Shown: in pieces, positions 27,001 to 39,000 of the stretch
How the letters are laid out: each line of letters starts with the position of its first letter
How positions within the stretch are numbered: the first letter of the stretch is position 1
Assembly (NCBI RefSeq): GCF_003945595.2
Contig: NW_024104909.1
Location: 558,001 to 622,000, forward strand
Direction: 5' to 3'
Length of the DNA stretch: 64,000 bases
Origin: Pipra filicauda
Taxonomy: Eukaryota; Chordata; Aves; Passeriformes; Pipridae
Position numbers and translations under genes: made by a program
Notes under the pieces: generated by a model
What the model was told of the DNA's origin: nothing
Seen by the model: only the letters and a program-made list of their open reading frames with translations
The model's database searches: none

Positions 27001-30000
27001 ATTATGACATGCATGTTCTGTTCTCTGAAATAATTTAAATTATTAATCCGGGGCTTACAGTTAAATTGATTTTTAGCTTTTATACCATAGACTAAGCTGA
27101 GAATAATACAGGGGTAGTGGTGACTCAGTAAAAGGCTGACTTTTTGAGTTCCTCCTTGTCAGATTCAGAGGTGTAGGAACAGTTTGATGGGGGAAAAGAG
27201 GTTCTGACCTTCTTATTTTTCTATTGCCAAAACAGGGCAGAGAGTAGCATAATCAGTAGATTGTCTGTGTGTCCTCACTGCTACTACTGAAGCTGCAGTT
27301 CTTCACAGCACCCCTCCTCAGGGGTCTTCTGAACTGTTTCCTATCGAGCTTTCAGCTCCCTCCTGTGTCCTCAGATAATCCCTGAGGTGCTGACAGGACA
27401 GAACTGGCAATGATGGTGGCTCCTGCAGAGCCCTGGGTGCTGGGTCTGCTGCTCAGTGCAGTGGGTGATGGCAGAGGTCTGTGTTTTTCTTCCTGGAGAT
27501 GTTAATCTGAGTTTCTGTCCTGGTTTAGGAATGGTATTCCCCAGTTTAGTGCTGGTCCTCCCTGCCCTGGCCATGCCCCCTCCCAGCTACTGCAAAAATT
27601 AACCCTGTCCTGGCTGGAATCAGGACATTATCCACCCCTTGTTCTGTACCATCTCTATCATGCCCAGATCCTACACCTTCCAACTATATATAATATATGT
27701 TAATATATATCTGTATATACACAAGCACAGGTATCATTTCCACAGTCAGTGGCCATCCCTCCAGGAGGTCTGTTGAGTTCATTTAGTCCAGGACTGTGGG
27801 TTCCATCTGTCCTAAATGTCTCTCAGGGCAGGAGGAGTGATGTGCAAGAGGAGCTCAGGGCTGGTGTATCTGGAGCAGTCCATCCTCATTGTCCATGGCA
27901 GTTCTGGCACACAGTGGCAGTGTCATTCAGCAACCAATATCATACAGTGCAACATTACAGACTGTTCTCACCCAAAATCCCCTCGAGGAAAAAAACGTGT
28001 TTCTCTGTCCCCCTGCATCACCCACCAAGTGCACCCAGGTCCTTGAGCCAAACTAATCCCACAGGTTGGTTTGCCTGTGCTTGAGGCAGGACTGATCCAA
28101 ACTGTCTTTCCTAACACATTCCTCCTGTGCACCAGAGGGGGGTTATTCCCTTCTATAGTACCTGGAGGTTCAGATTGGGCAGGGCCAGCTCGGGTGGTGG
28201 AGCCTCTAGTTCTGACTAACAAGGTGGCCTTTGCTAGATGTAGATCCTGGTGTTTGAAGGTCCCACCACCCATTACTTTCAGTGTGGTTTTTAACAGTCC
28301 ATTGCACCATTCACCTTTCCCAGAGGCTGGTGCAGGACAGGGAATGTGATCCCCCCACTCCATCCCCTGCTCCCTGGCCTGGGGCTCTGGGAGTCGGTGG
28401 TGCTGTGACTTTGGTCAGGCCATGATAGTCCCCTGGCAGTCTCCACTCTGCACTGGGCTCACACACTGGCCATGTGGGACTATTAAAGAGGGAGTGAGCC
28501 TTGCTGAGCACTCCCTGGCTTCCACTTCATGAATCATCTCCTGGCTGGGGGTCACGGAGTCCTGGCTGCTGTGGTTGCTGCTGACACTGCACTGTTATGG
28601 CAGTGATCAGTACTTGTTGTCCATCATCCCTCAGCAGTCCCACAGCAGAGGGGTCCCCTGAGAGGCCAGGCAAGGTATTCAGCTGTCTAATTCCCTCTGT
28701 CTCCACAGCAGCTATCCCAAAAGCCCAGCAATGCCCTTTTGTGTCCTTGAAATACTCTCTTGAGGTGAGCTGTGCCAAGGATGCCCAGGGCCTCTAGGCC
28801 AGTCACAGTGGGGTGGGTCTGCCATTCGTTCCCAGTCAGGCTCCTTTCAGCTTCCAGTACAGTCAGCTCGTGGGATCCCTCTGTCACCCTAGAAATAGAG
28901 ATGGCTTCTGCCCCTACGTATCTCGATGGCATCAGGGCACACTGTGTGCTGGTATCAGCTAAAGCCTTGTGCTCTTGTGGGTCTGATGTGCCATGGGATC
29001 CACACAGTCCGATAGCTCCGATTGTCCCTTTCCCCTCCCCAGCTGGAGGCAGGACCCCTCTAGTTCTGGTCACAGAACTCGTTGCTCACATATAAATATG
29101 AACCAGAGGTCCCTTCAAGAGGCTCGGAAGTACCATCATCCCTCCTGTTCTGTCCTAGGACCTGCCCACTGGGAACTGGAGCAGCATTTATCCTTGAACA
29201 GTTTCCTGGGGGGGGGTTGTTCTTCTTCTCAGCTCACATATCTGTGCTGCATCCCACTTCCTCATGTCCTTTCCATGGTCATGCAGGTAACACCACACGT
29301 TACCTCGTGGTGTGTGTCCTCTCTCTGGAGCAGGGGGGCACTTGCTCCCAGTAGCAGAGGCTCTGGTCCATACTGGCAGGATGTGGGACATTTCCTCTCT
29401 AGTTTGCTCGAGACTTTCAAATCTGTCCACAGCCTTGGAAGTCTTTCCACAGCTGAGGTGCAGGTTAGCAGGGAGGGAAAAAGGTGATCATATTGCCAGA
29501 GTCGAGTGCTCACTTGGAAGCACTGCCTGGAATCAGGACAGTGTCATAATCTACCTGTCCATCTCTCTGCTCAGCAATCTTGGGAGCTTAATTATCTGTG
29601 AGACCATTAACAAAAATGGGTCAAACTGACCAGAGACTTCCAAAGTGATTAGAGAAAAATTGATCTGAGGAAGGGAGGGGAGATGGGGCACTGATTGTCA
29701 CAGCACTGTTGTTTAAGCACAGTTTCCTGAGGATGCCTGACAACAGAACTGGTTTGTGATCCTGCAGTCAGTGTCAGCCTGAAGAGGTGACTGAATTGCT
29801 GCTGGATTGGGTGAATGGGTGGAATTCTGTGCTGCAGTTCCATTGTGTCTGTGATCCCATGGCATTGGAAGAGCAGCCACCTGAGGCTTCACTCAGCCTT
29901 GCTCACTGGCACGGCCCTGTGGGGCACAGGGGGATGCAATAGTTTGGTTCAGGTTTTGGCTTCTGTTCTGCACCTCAGCTTTCCTGGCCTTTGCTACTTG

Positions 30001-33000
30001 TCCCTGGATTTGATTAATGGACTTTGGTCAAGGTCTCAGAATATTTTTGCTTCCCAAGTTAACTTTTTCGTCTCACCTTTCTGTGTTGTCGTTAGACAAG
30101 CAGAAGGGAACTTGTAATCTTTCTAATAGGAGGTTCCATTTTATAAAGAATTAAGCAAACCTTATTTAAATAAAACATTAATATAGCCTTAACAATTTCA
30201 GTGGTATTTGGTCACTTCCATTTTTTTCTAATTTTTTCTTTGAAGCTACAGAGCTTCAGCTCTTACCTGTTTATATGTCTTTGCTAAATAAGAAATATTT
30301 GTGAGATCACCTTTTTATTCCCGAAATCAGTACTTTGGGATCACTTCAATCCTTGCCTTAATAAGATAAGCAAATTAATAAGCTTAAATAGTAAGCTAAA
30401 TAAATTAGGCTATTAGATTGCAATTAGCCTGTCTTTAGCCATGCCTTTTAGTCCTTTGAATAGTTCTTGAGGCATCTCTGGGTCCTGTAATTTTTACCTC
30501 TCACTCTTGAAGTACTCCTAGAGCGTGTTGGTCGGTTTTGCAGCAGCATTCACGTCACTCCAAACACATGATGATGTTGCTTTCCCCTTACCCAGTCGAG
30601 TTTTCATCCCTCCTGTTGGCATATTGAGAGCTCAGATTTGTTCTTCAAGCATTTTGCCGATTCATGGCTCTCCAAGTCCAGCCAAGCTTGTCTAGCTTCC
30701 TTCCTTTCTTTCCAGGCTTGTTTTCTACTCAGCAGATACTGAAATGAATATTAACGATAACTATTTTTAGTTTACAGGATTGGATCATAATCAGATTACT
30801 TCAGCCAGGCTTATTTTCCACTGAGCCCGTGCTGCTTTGAGTGCTTTGATTCTCCTATCAACCTTTCAGTATCTTTTCTGCTGTGAGGCTAGTCCAAATC
30901 CAATGGTAGTATTTTGATTTTAAATACTTGACCAGAATAACCTTCTTCCATTTTTGTACAGAGTCAGTGCTTCAAAACTTAATGAAAATCAACGTTTAGT
31001 TTGGAGAGTTTTTGTTTTGTTTTTATTTTTTGGACGAATCTGGCCGGACCAGCTAATTAAAGAAATAATAATAATTTGTAGCATTACCTTTATGTAGGCA
31101 GTGGTGGTGCAAGATACAAACCCAGGATTGGTTTGCTTGGTGTGTGTGCAGGAGTGTGGCAGAGGTGAGTGCTGCTCCTTAGCACATGCCTGCAAATGCA
31201 GGTGCTTTCTCTCTCCCAAGAAAGCTGAAAGTGAATTCAGTCTGTCCTGTCAGACTTTTTGTTAAATTTGGAAATGTTGGAGTGAAAGGTGGGTTGGGGT
31301 GACAGAGGAGAGCAGAATTTCCCAAAGGAAAAAGGGTAGCAAGGAGCAGAACTGTGTGCAGTTGTGTGGTTTATGACAGCTGGTTGGAGAGGGACCTAAA
31401 AAAGGGATTGTGAGTAGGAAATTATTTGCTTGTAACAGGTAATGGGGTTTGCAGCCTGTTGTATTCGCTGCATGTCCTGGGAACCCCAGAGGAATGTGAT
31501 AATGGAGTAACCTGGACTGCTGGAAGGGGAGAATGGGCTGTGGAGATGAGGGGACAGTTAATAAAAACTTAGAAGAGGAGGAAAGGACAGGATTTATTTG
31601 CAGCCTGAACACTTGATGTACAAGAGGTGGTAGCTCCTTGATGCTGGGCTGGAGGAAGAGGTACTGGAGTGTGTCGGTGGTGCTGAAGAAGGGAGGAAAA
31701 AATAATTGAAAAGCAGAAGAAACAGCAAGTGTGGAGATTCAGGCTGCTCCTAAGGTATCTTGGAAATTGGATTGGTGAACTTCTTACTTCTGTCATACCA
31801 CGTCCAAGTTGTACCCTTGGATGAGGTTCAGATTTGATCACAGCCTTGCTCTATAATATCTATGAAACTCCAGGAATTAGAGGAAACAGAACTGCTGTTC
31901 TGCTCTGAAAAGACCTAAAAAGCAATACAAGAGAAGTGCCTCCAACACCTGCTGCTCAGAGCAGGCTGCAGGGTGGTGGCTTGGGTGGTCCAAGTCAGCT
32001 GAACAAAGGTTTTAAGTGTTGGGGGTTCTTTTCAGCTTGGAAGTTTGTACATTCCTTGTCTTGTGAGAGTAGAGTGCAATACCCCGTTTCCTATCCACGC
32101 TGGGTAATAGATTCTGGGATCTTAGAGAGTTGCCATAGTGATAAAAAAGGGAACAGAATCTGCTTCTCTTTCTGGGATACCAGAATTATTAAATTAAATG
32201 CTTTTCTTCCATTAAAAGAGAGTGTCATTATCATATTTCTGAGAAGAACTGTTTCAGAGCAGAAATAATGTGTTTTAAGCTGATGTCCTGCATTAATCAT
32301 GTTCCTTCTTCAGGCACCTTGACTTGTGCTTGGGATGCACCTCTGCATCTCCCTGGCTGCAGCTGGTGGAACAGCTGCTTAGAAAACACCTTGCTTGGGA
32401 AAAAGTCTGCTTTTGATCTGATGGATAGAAGTCATGGAGTTGTGACCACAAAGAGCTGGGCAAGAAGCAAGGGTTGCCCAGAATTGTAACACAGAGACAA
32501 AAGTAGAAAGCGTGAGCTGCGGAGGGTGGAGGGGGATGAAAAGGGATGGAGCGCAGGGAACGTGGCTGCCAAAAATGGTGGCTGCAACAGGGGGATGAAC
32601 TGAGAGGGAAGAGGAGAAGGAGCAAGAAGGGAATATTCTTAAGCTTAGAACAAATTGGGAGTGAACAGCAACAGCACCCAGGTTTTCAGAGGGGAGCTTT
32701 CAGCTCTTGCAGTGGAGATGCACTGGCTGCCTGTGGAAGCTGGAGTAGCCCAGGCAGGCAAGTCTCAGCCCATTCATTGCACGTGCAAAAAGAAACAACC
32801 ACCCTGGTTTGCTTTTTGCTTTCGTTCCTTTCAGGAAAGGGAATTTAACAAACTTTAAGCCAAATACAAGTCTTTGTGATGGCTCAGAGTTCCCCATGAA
32901 AACGACCCGTTTTACCAGGCTGATAACTCCCTGTTCTTCCCGGTTTATCTTCTTTGATGACTTGTAGTTACCTGGTAATCTCCCCCTATTTTGGGATGGC

Positions 33001-36000
33001 AGTTCTGTTTCAGAAATAAAAAACCAAAGGTCTCTGAGTATCTTCTTCCCCCCACCTGCCCTCTCATTTCACACGGGATAAAAGCTGGGGGTAGAGGCAG
33101 GAGCTGCAGCATTTGAGCCTGGTGAGTCCTTTGCTTCGGAGCTGCAGGTTTCAGTTTGCAGAATGAACAAGCAGGGCAAAATCTTTACTGCTTACAGGCT
33201 CAATCCTCTGCTTATATTTGCCAGTTATCTTTTGAGATTTCAGTCAGCTGTGGTTTAAAGTTCCACAGAAGTCACTGAGCTCAGAGTTCTGATAATTAAC
33301 CAGGAATTGCAGTTAATTCCTCGCTCACTGGGTGTCTTTCAGCATGTGATTTCCTAATTCTTCCTTTCCTTCCACCTCCTGTTTGCTGCCTTCCCACCAG
33401 GGAGGAGCTGACAGGTTTGCTTTGCTGGACTCCCTACCTGGCTGTGTTTGGAGGTGGCTGCTGCTGGAATACATTCCAAGCTGCCCCTCAGGGCACCAGT
33501 AACACTGTGGATCTTGATGCTGTTTGGCAGCAGGTTGTTCTGCCACTAAAACTCATCGATCCCAGCTTGATTGGAAGCTCTTATAAACACATAAGAGTTC
33601 ATTAGAGTAGGTCTTGCATTGTATTGTGCACTCCTAGTCTCTGGAAATCACAGTCCTGTTAATCTTAACTCCAGGAAAAACTGAGTTTAAAACCCCCAGA
33701 AACAAGCATCCATCAGTTTTAATGAACTCATCTTGTGATGAGTTTTGGTCTCTCTATTTGCTTCAGAGATTGCCACATAAAAAAGGTCTTTCTACCTTTT
33801 CAGATTATTTTTTGTAAATGGACTTCAAACAAAAAAAAGTCCTTGGCAGTTTATTTCGTTGGCATTAATTTACAAAAATGAAGCGTAGGTTAAAAAGCAT
33901 GTCTAATGTTTTAACATGTTATCAAACTATGCTATTTTATTAAAGTTATGGACTGGTATAACTTTTTAGCCTTAGGTTCCCTTTCCTTAGGGAAGCACAG
34001 CTTTGGACACTGAAATACAATGTGGCCAAGAGCAGGTTTACCAAAATACAAAGTTTCAACTGGAAGCTATTCTGCTTCCATCTGGATTTCAAAGAACAGC
34101 AAGACACTTCTTAAAATTTCAAACAAGTATTTATGACTTAATGACCACCTAGAGTAGGAAAAATTATCCTATTAAGCACTCAGTTTGGAAGACTTGAAAG
34201 ATTGCTTTGTTGTCATACTGAGTTGTGATATGTTTAATAACAAGATCTATTGAAAAGGAAATGTTAAAATAAAATGAAGCACCCATGTGGTGGTACCTGT
34301 TAGGATTTCAGGTCCTTGGTGCTTTGGGGGTGTGCTAGAGGTTTAGAGTTTTAACAAAATTAAAATTAATATTTCTGTTCTTTGTCTTTTGAGACCAAAA
34401 TATTTGTAATACTTTTTTCAAAGAAACCTATTTTTAAACACTTTAATATGAAAGTGTTACTCTTCCCTGATAATGAGATGAGGAACACCTCTCTGTTCCT
34501 TTTGGAGCAAGACTTAAATTTGATGTTAAATTTGCTCAGCATTCTCACTGCCTAAAGAAAATGTCTCTTCTGCATTTTGAGAATTCAGCTGTAAAGATTC
34601 TGCCAGTAGCTTTCCACATCAGGCTGCCAAGCTCAGCACATCCATGTTGGGCATCTTTGTTGCCTGCACTGAGCCTTTTCCATCTTCTGCTCGGTGCCTG
34701 AGTCTGCTCCGTCCAGGAGCTGCCAGATCCAAGGAGGGCTCTGCTTGCACTGGCCCGAGTAGGGCCATGGAAGCAGGTTCCTGTATCTGCAGCATTCCTG
34801 GCTCCCAGTCTGGGCTCACCACGGCTCTTACAGTGCTCCAAGGGCTCGTAGGAAGTTGTAGCGTGGTGGTGGTTGCCAGAGTAGTCAATGTGTTATTCCA
34901 TTCAAAAAAAAACTCCACCAAACTTCAAAGCCAGATCAAAGAAGACTTTGAAGGGCCAAATCCTTCCACAGAGAGATGAAGTGTGTAGTTGGGAATTAGA
35001 CACGGGGAAGCTGAATAACAGCCCAGCAGTTACTATTCCTATTTCTGGCCTCTGAAAGGTTTCAGTAGTTGGTCATAATCTTTCTCAGAATCTCCCTTTT
35101 AGTTTCAGAAATTTTCCTCCCTCTTAATCTGATAGACCCTCAGAGCATTAATGAACAGCTGTAGTTATCAGTCGATCCTTTCTCATACCTTGTCTCAAAT
35201 AGTGGGGAATTTTATTAAATGCTTTGCTATTAATTCTTCAGATAAGAGCTGCCAAAACCCATGGTGTAATAAATAATAATTACACTCATTTCTTTGAGCA
35301 TGCAGTCAACAAAACAAACACAGAAATACAGAAAATAAAATTCTTGATACTTGTGCCATGTGGTAGTAGCCAATACCACTTGTCTTTTAAGAGCAGTCTT
35401 AGGATTAAACTTTAGATGCTGTTTTTTGGTCTTATATTCTATTTGAATTATTCAGCTTTACTCTGGAACACGTACTTGATAACCTCTTACATTGCCAAGT
35501 GACAGCTTTTGGGATTCTTTTTAATGTGTGAAGATAGAACATCTTGTACAGTGAAGAAAGGCCCAAATCTGGCAACAGTGACTGTGCAGGATGCAGGGAA
35601 AGGGAGTGTTCCCTCACGTGAAGCTGCTCGGAGGGCAGCTGGGCCAGCTGTCTGAAACCCGAGGGTACAAAGTACATGGCCAAAGGGGACAAGGCCCAGT
35701 CAGATTGTGTTTATTGGACTCTGCCCCAGTGGAATTTACTGCTCATAACTGGGGCTTCATCACCTCTCGTTCAGTCTGATTCCTGTAAGCATGAAAAGCA
35801 CCCACTGAGTAATCCCTTATTGTGAGGCTGTTGCAGTGATAAGCTGATGTGTGCGGTCCTTCTTCCAGCTATGGGAATAGTCCTCCTGAATCCCTGCTGG
35901 GAAGGGAAGAGAAGAGACCAGGATGTGGAAAACCACTGTGTTGTGTAAGGAAAGGCTGGGGATGTCAAGGGACGAGGAAAATACAATTTAATATTTGGAA

Positions 36001-39000
36001 TAAAGACTTGGCTCAAGGGTTGGTTTTATATTTAGGACATTCTGACGGGTGGTAAAGTCACCTAGAAATCCTCCCAGTGCGGGGCAGGGGGAAGAACAAA
36101 TGGGATCTGTTGAGCATGTCCTGTGAGGAGCAGCTGAGGGAGCTGGGAGGGGCTCAGCCTGGAGAAAAGGAGGCTCAGGGGGGACCTTCTCACTCTCTAC
36201 AACTCCCTGGCAGGAGAGTGGAGCCAGGTGGGGGTCAGGCTCTGCTCCCAGGGGACAAGGGATAGGACAAGAGGAAATGGCTTCAAGTTGTGCCAGGGGA
36301 GGTTTCCCAATATCCAAATGTTGGGAAGAATTTCTTCACTAAAAGGGTTGTAAGGCACTGGAAGGGGCTGCCCAGGGAGGTGATGGAGTCACCATCCCTT
36401 GGAGGTGTTCAAGGAACAACTGGTCTGGTTGACAAGGTGGTGATTGGTCACAGGTTGGACTTGGTGATTCTGTAGGTCTTTTCTAACCTGAATGGTTCTG
36501 TGACTGAAAGTTCCTCTTTATTTTGAGGTGAGAAGGATCCTAGTCTCAGTCATCCTCTTTGGAAGAAGTAAATTCCTGCTAAAATGTCTTCAGGACCTTT
36601 TGTCTAATGTGATATTAAGTAGCTCCAGTAACAGAGATTTCACCACTGGGGAGACTCCTGCAGGCCAAAGGGCTCTTTAGATGAGCAGGGATTGTTTATT
36701 CAGGGGTAGTCATGTTTCTGCTTGGTAATCTCGAGGAGTTTTGGGGTGTCATTTGTCAAGGATGTCAGCCTTGGATAGATGTCCTTTTGCTCAGACACTT
36801 CTCAAGCACCAAAACATAAGCTGATAACCATTTGCTCGATGCCTCTATGTGTTCCCCTCCCTTCTCGTCTAGACTATGTACAAAGTCATGCTTTGTGCAC
36901 AGAATGCACAAAGTATCACAGGAGTTGAGGTTTGTTGGGTCTTCAAAAGCTTTTGTAGTGTTGGAAAATGTAATTTCTGTCAGTGCAGACTGGGAAGGAT
37001 AATCTAGTGTTTGCCTTTGGTTTTGTAAGTTGAATTTCAAGACTTGAGCCCCACACAGCTGTATATATTCATAAAACATCTTTTTAAAATATATTTTAAC
37101 TTGATTAAAGTTGTGAAATTGTGAATTTACTATTGAGAATTTAATATTGAGCAACTTAAACTAACATTTGGTCTCTGTGAATGCAAAGATGGATATTTAA
37201 TGTATGTTTTTGTTTTTTGAGGTTTTTTTAATGTCCCTTTGGAATCACAGCAATTCTAATCATTTCATTCATTCTTTTCCAGATGGGAATGACAGGTAAC
37301 ACTAGTCCCTTTGGGCAGCCTTTCAGTCAAACTGGAGGGCAGCAGATGGGAGCTACAGGAGTGAATCCTCAGTTACCGAACAAGCCAGGCATGGCCAATA
37401 GTCTGTCTCCCTTTCCTGCCGACATCAAGAGTACTCCCGTCACCAGTGTGCCAAACATGGTGAGTTGGACCTGCTGCTTCCAGCATTTTTTACTTCTTCA
37501 TGGTGCTTTCTGACTCCTTGGGTGATCCAGATTCTGCAACATTATCAAATTACTTCCCGTTTAAGCATCAGCGTTGCCCCGTGGTTCCTTCGTGTACATT
37601 ATTATGCTGTAGTTTAACTTTCTGAACAGTCACAGTGTTCTGTTACAAGAATTGCATTGCATCCTTCTGTTTTGTCTGGTACATTTAGTTTCAAACCAGA
37701 TAAAAATGTCTTCTTTAAGTTCTGTTTGTCAATTAGAAAGTGTTGGATGCATCATCACCTTCCTGAACTGAAGGGAGCCTCATATCCTTAGAGCCTGTTG
37801 TAGTAAACACCCCACATGCTTCTCACTTCATATTGTGCACAACTTGCAGCTCACAAGCCTATGAGAACAGTTCTTATTAGGATACCTTACAAGTTTGTAG
37901 TGTTCTGTTTACTCGAGTTTTCTTTATGAAGTGAAATCAAATATTCCCATTTGTCTCAGGATGTTGCGTATTAATCAAACTGCTTGTGTTGTTTCTATGG
38001 AAACCCCAGCATGTTGCATTTTATATTCTTATACATGATAGCAGTTACTATAGAAACTTGTTAAACCTTCCATAAGATGCAAATTACCTATTTTTTAATT
38101 TAAATCAAAAAAACCCTATTTTTTGGCACAACCAATGCTTGTCCTTCCATCAGTGAGTTTGCTACCTGCCTGTCACCAATAGGCTCTGTATGAGAGGCAA
38201 CAGGATGTAATAAACTTCCCCTTTTCTCCTGATTTTAAAGGATCACTTCTAATTTTTCTGTAGTCACACTGTGAGATCGTTGTTTAATATCATCTGTCAT
38301 TTACTGCTTATGATTATGGAAGGGAGCTGGTGACTCTTATTTAAAACCGTGTTTGAAATACCACTTGCACTCGTGCAGGATATTTGTAAAAGACAATTTG
38401 CTGCATGACTGCTCTAAATTTGTTTTTAAAAATTTTGGATCAGGTGTGAAGCAAATGAGTTATTATCCTGATCCTGCAAGGAACCTGCAGGTCTCCCCAA
38501 AGTGCTGTATTCATCTCAGGGACTGGGTGATCTTGAAGCCCAATTTTGTGCTCATTTTAAATATCAGGTTTTGGGAAGCCTAAATTTTAATATACTCACT
38601 TATTAGTATAAGATACAGTGGCAGATTATTAGTATTATTAGTACAGGCACTTATTAGTATAAGATACAGGTAGAGTAAAAAGGGCATTTGCCATCAAGGT
38701 TTGTTTCGTGGTGGGAGAGAAATAAAAGAAAAAGCTGTTTCCTTTCTCCCATCTTGTCCAAGAGACAGAGGAAAATAAGGGAAACTTTCCCAGTACTATC
38801 AATTGCCGTTTCTTTAAAATGTCAAAAACACCAGCTGAGAGAACAGTCAGAACCATCTTTCTTTGTTTCTCAGGTGTCAAAAGCTTCATGTGTCCAATAT
38901 ATGGGGAGTAATGGCCATTTCAGCCAAAAGGCAGTGCTGCTGTCAAGCCAAAAGGTCTCAGCTCGTGGCTCACGTGTGGCTTAGAGGGATGATGGTCCTG

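Larger units (their letters stand above)
27516..29540 (-). mobile_element. degenerate endogenous retrovirus, antisense, ERVL-like
   Basis: Minus-strand frames between 27968 and 29513 read, in proviral order from high to low coordinates, as gag-like, protease, a short start of reverse transcriptase, then the C-terminal part of integrase. A short LTR-like block (27516-27627, ends TG...CA) follows at the 3' side. The frames are broken by shifts and a stop, and most of pol is missing, so the copy is defective. The type (avian ERVL-like) is judged from recognition of the pol remnants. The 5' boundary is uncertain: I place it at 29540 because a 14-base match to the LTR end lies there. Confidence 0.8.
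14726..37282 (+). other. CREBBP: CREBBP intron 2 (about 22.6 kb)
   Basis: The largest intron in the window, from GTATGT at 14726 to TCTTTTCCAG ending at 37282. It contains a CR1 at 23731-23994, the tandem 14-mer at 26874-26901, an antisense ERV remnant from 27516 to about 29540, an AT-rich simple stretch at 27681-27721, and a sense CR1 at 36105-36506. The rest is AT-rich single-copy sequence without a recognisable gene. Open frames of about 60-130 codons occur on both strands, but none shows a known motif, a start context or exon-like flanks. Confidence 0.95.
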
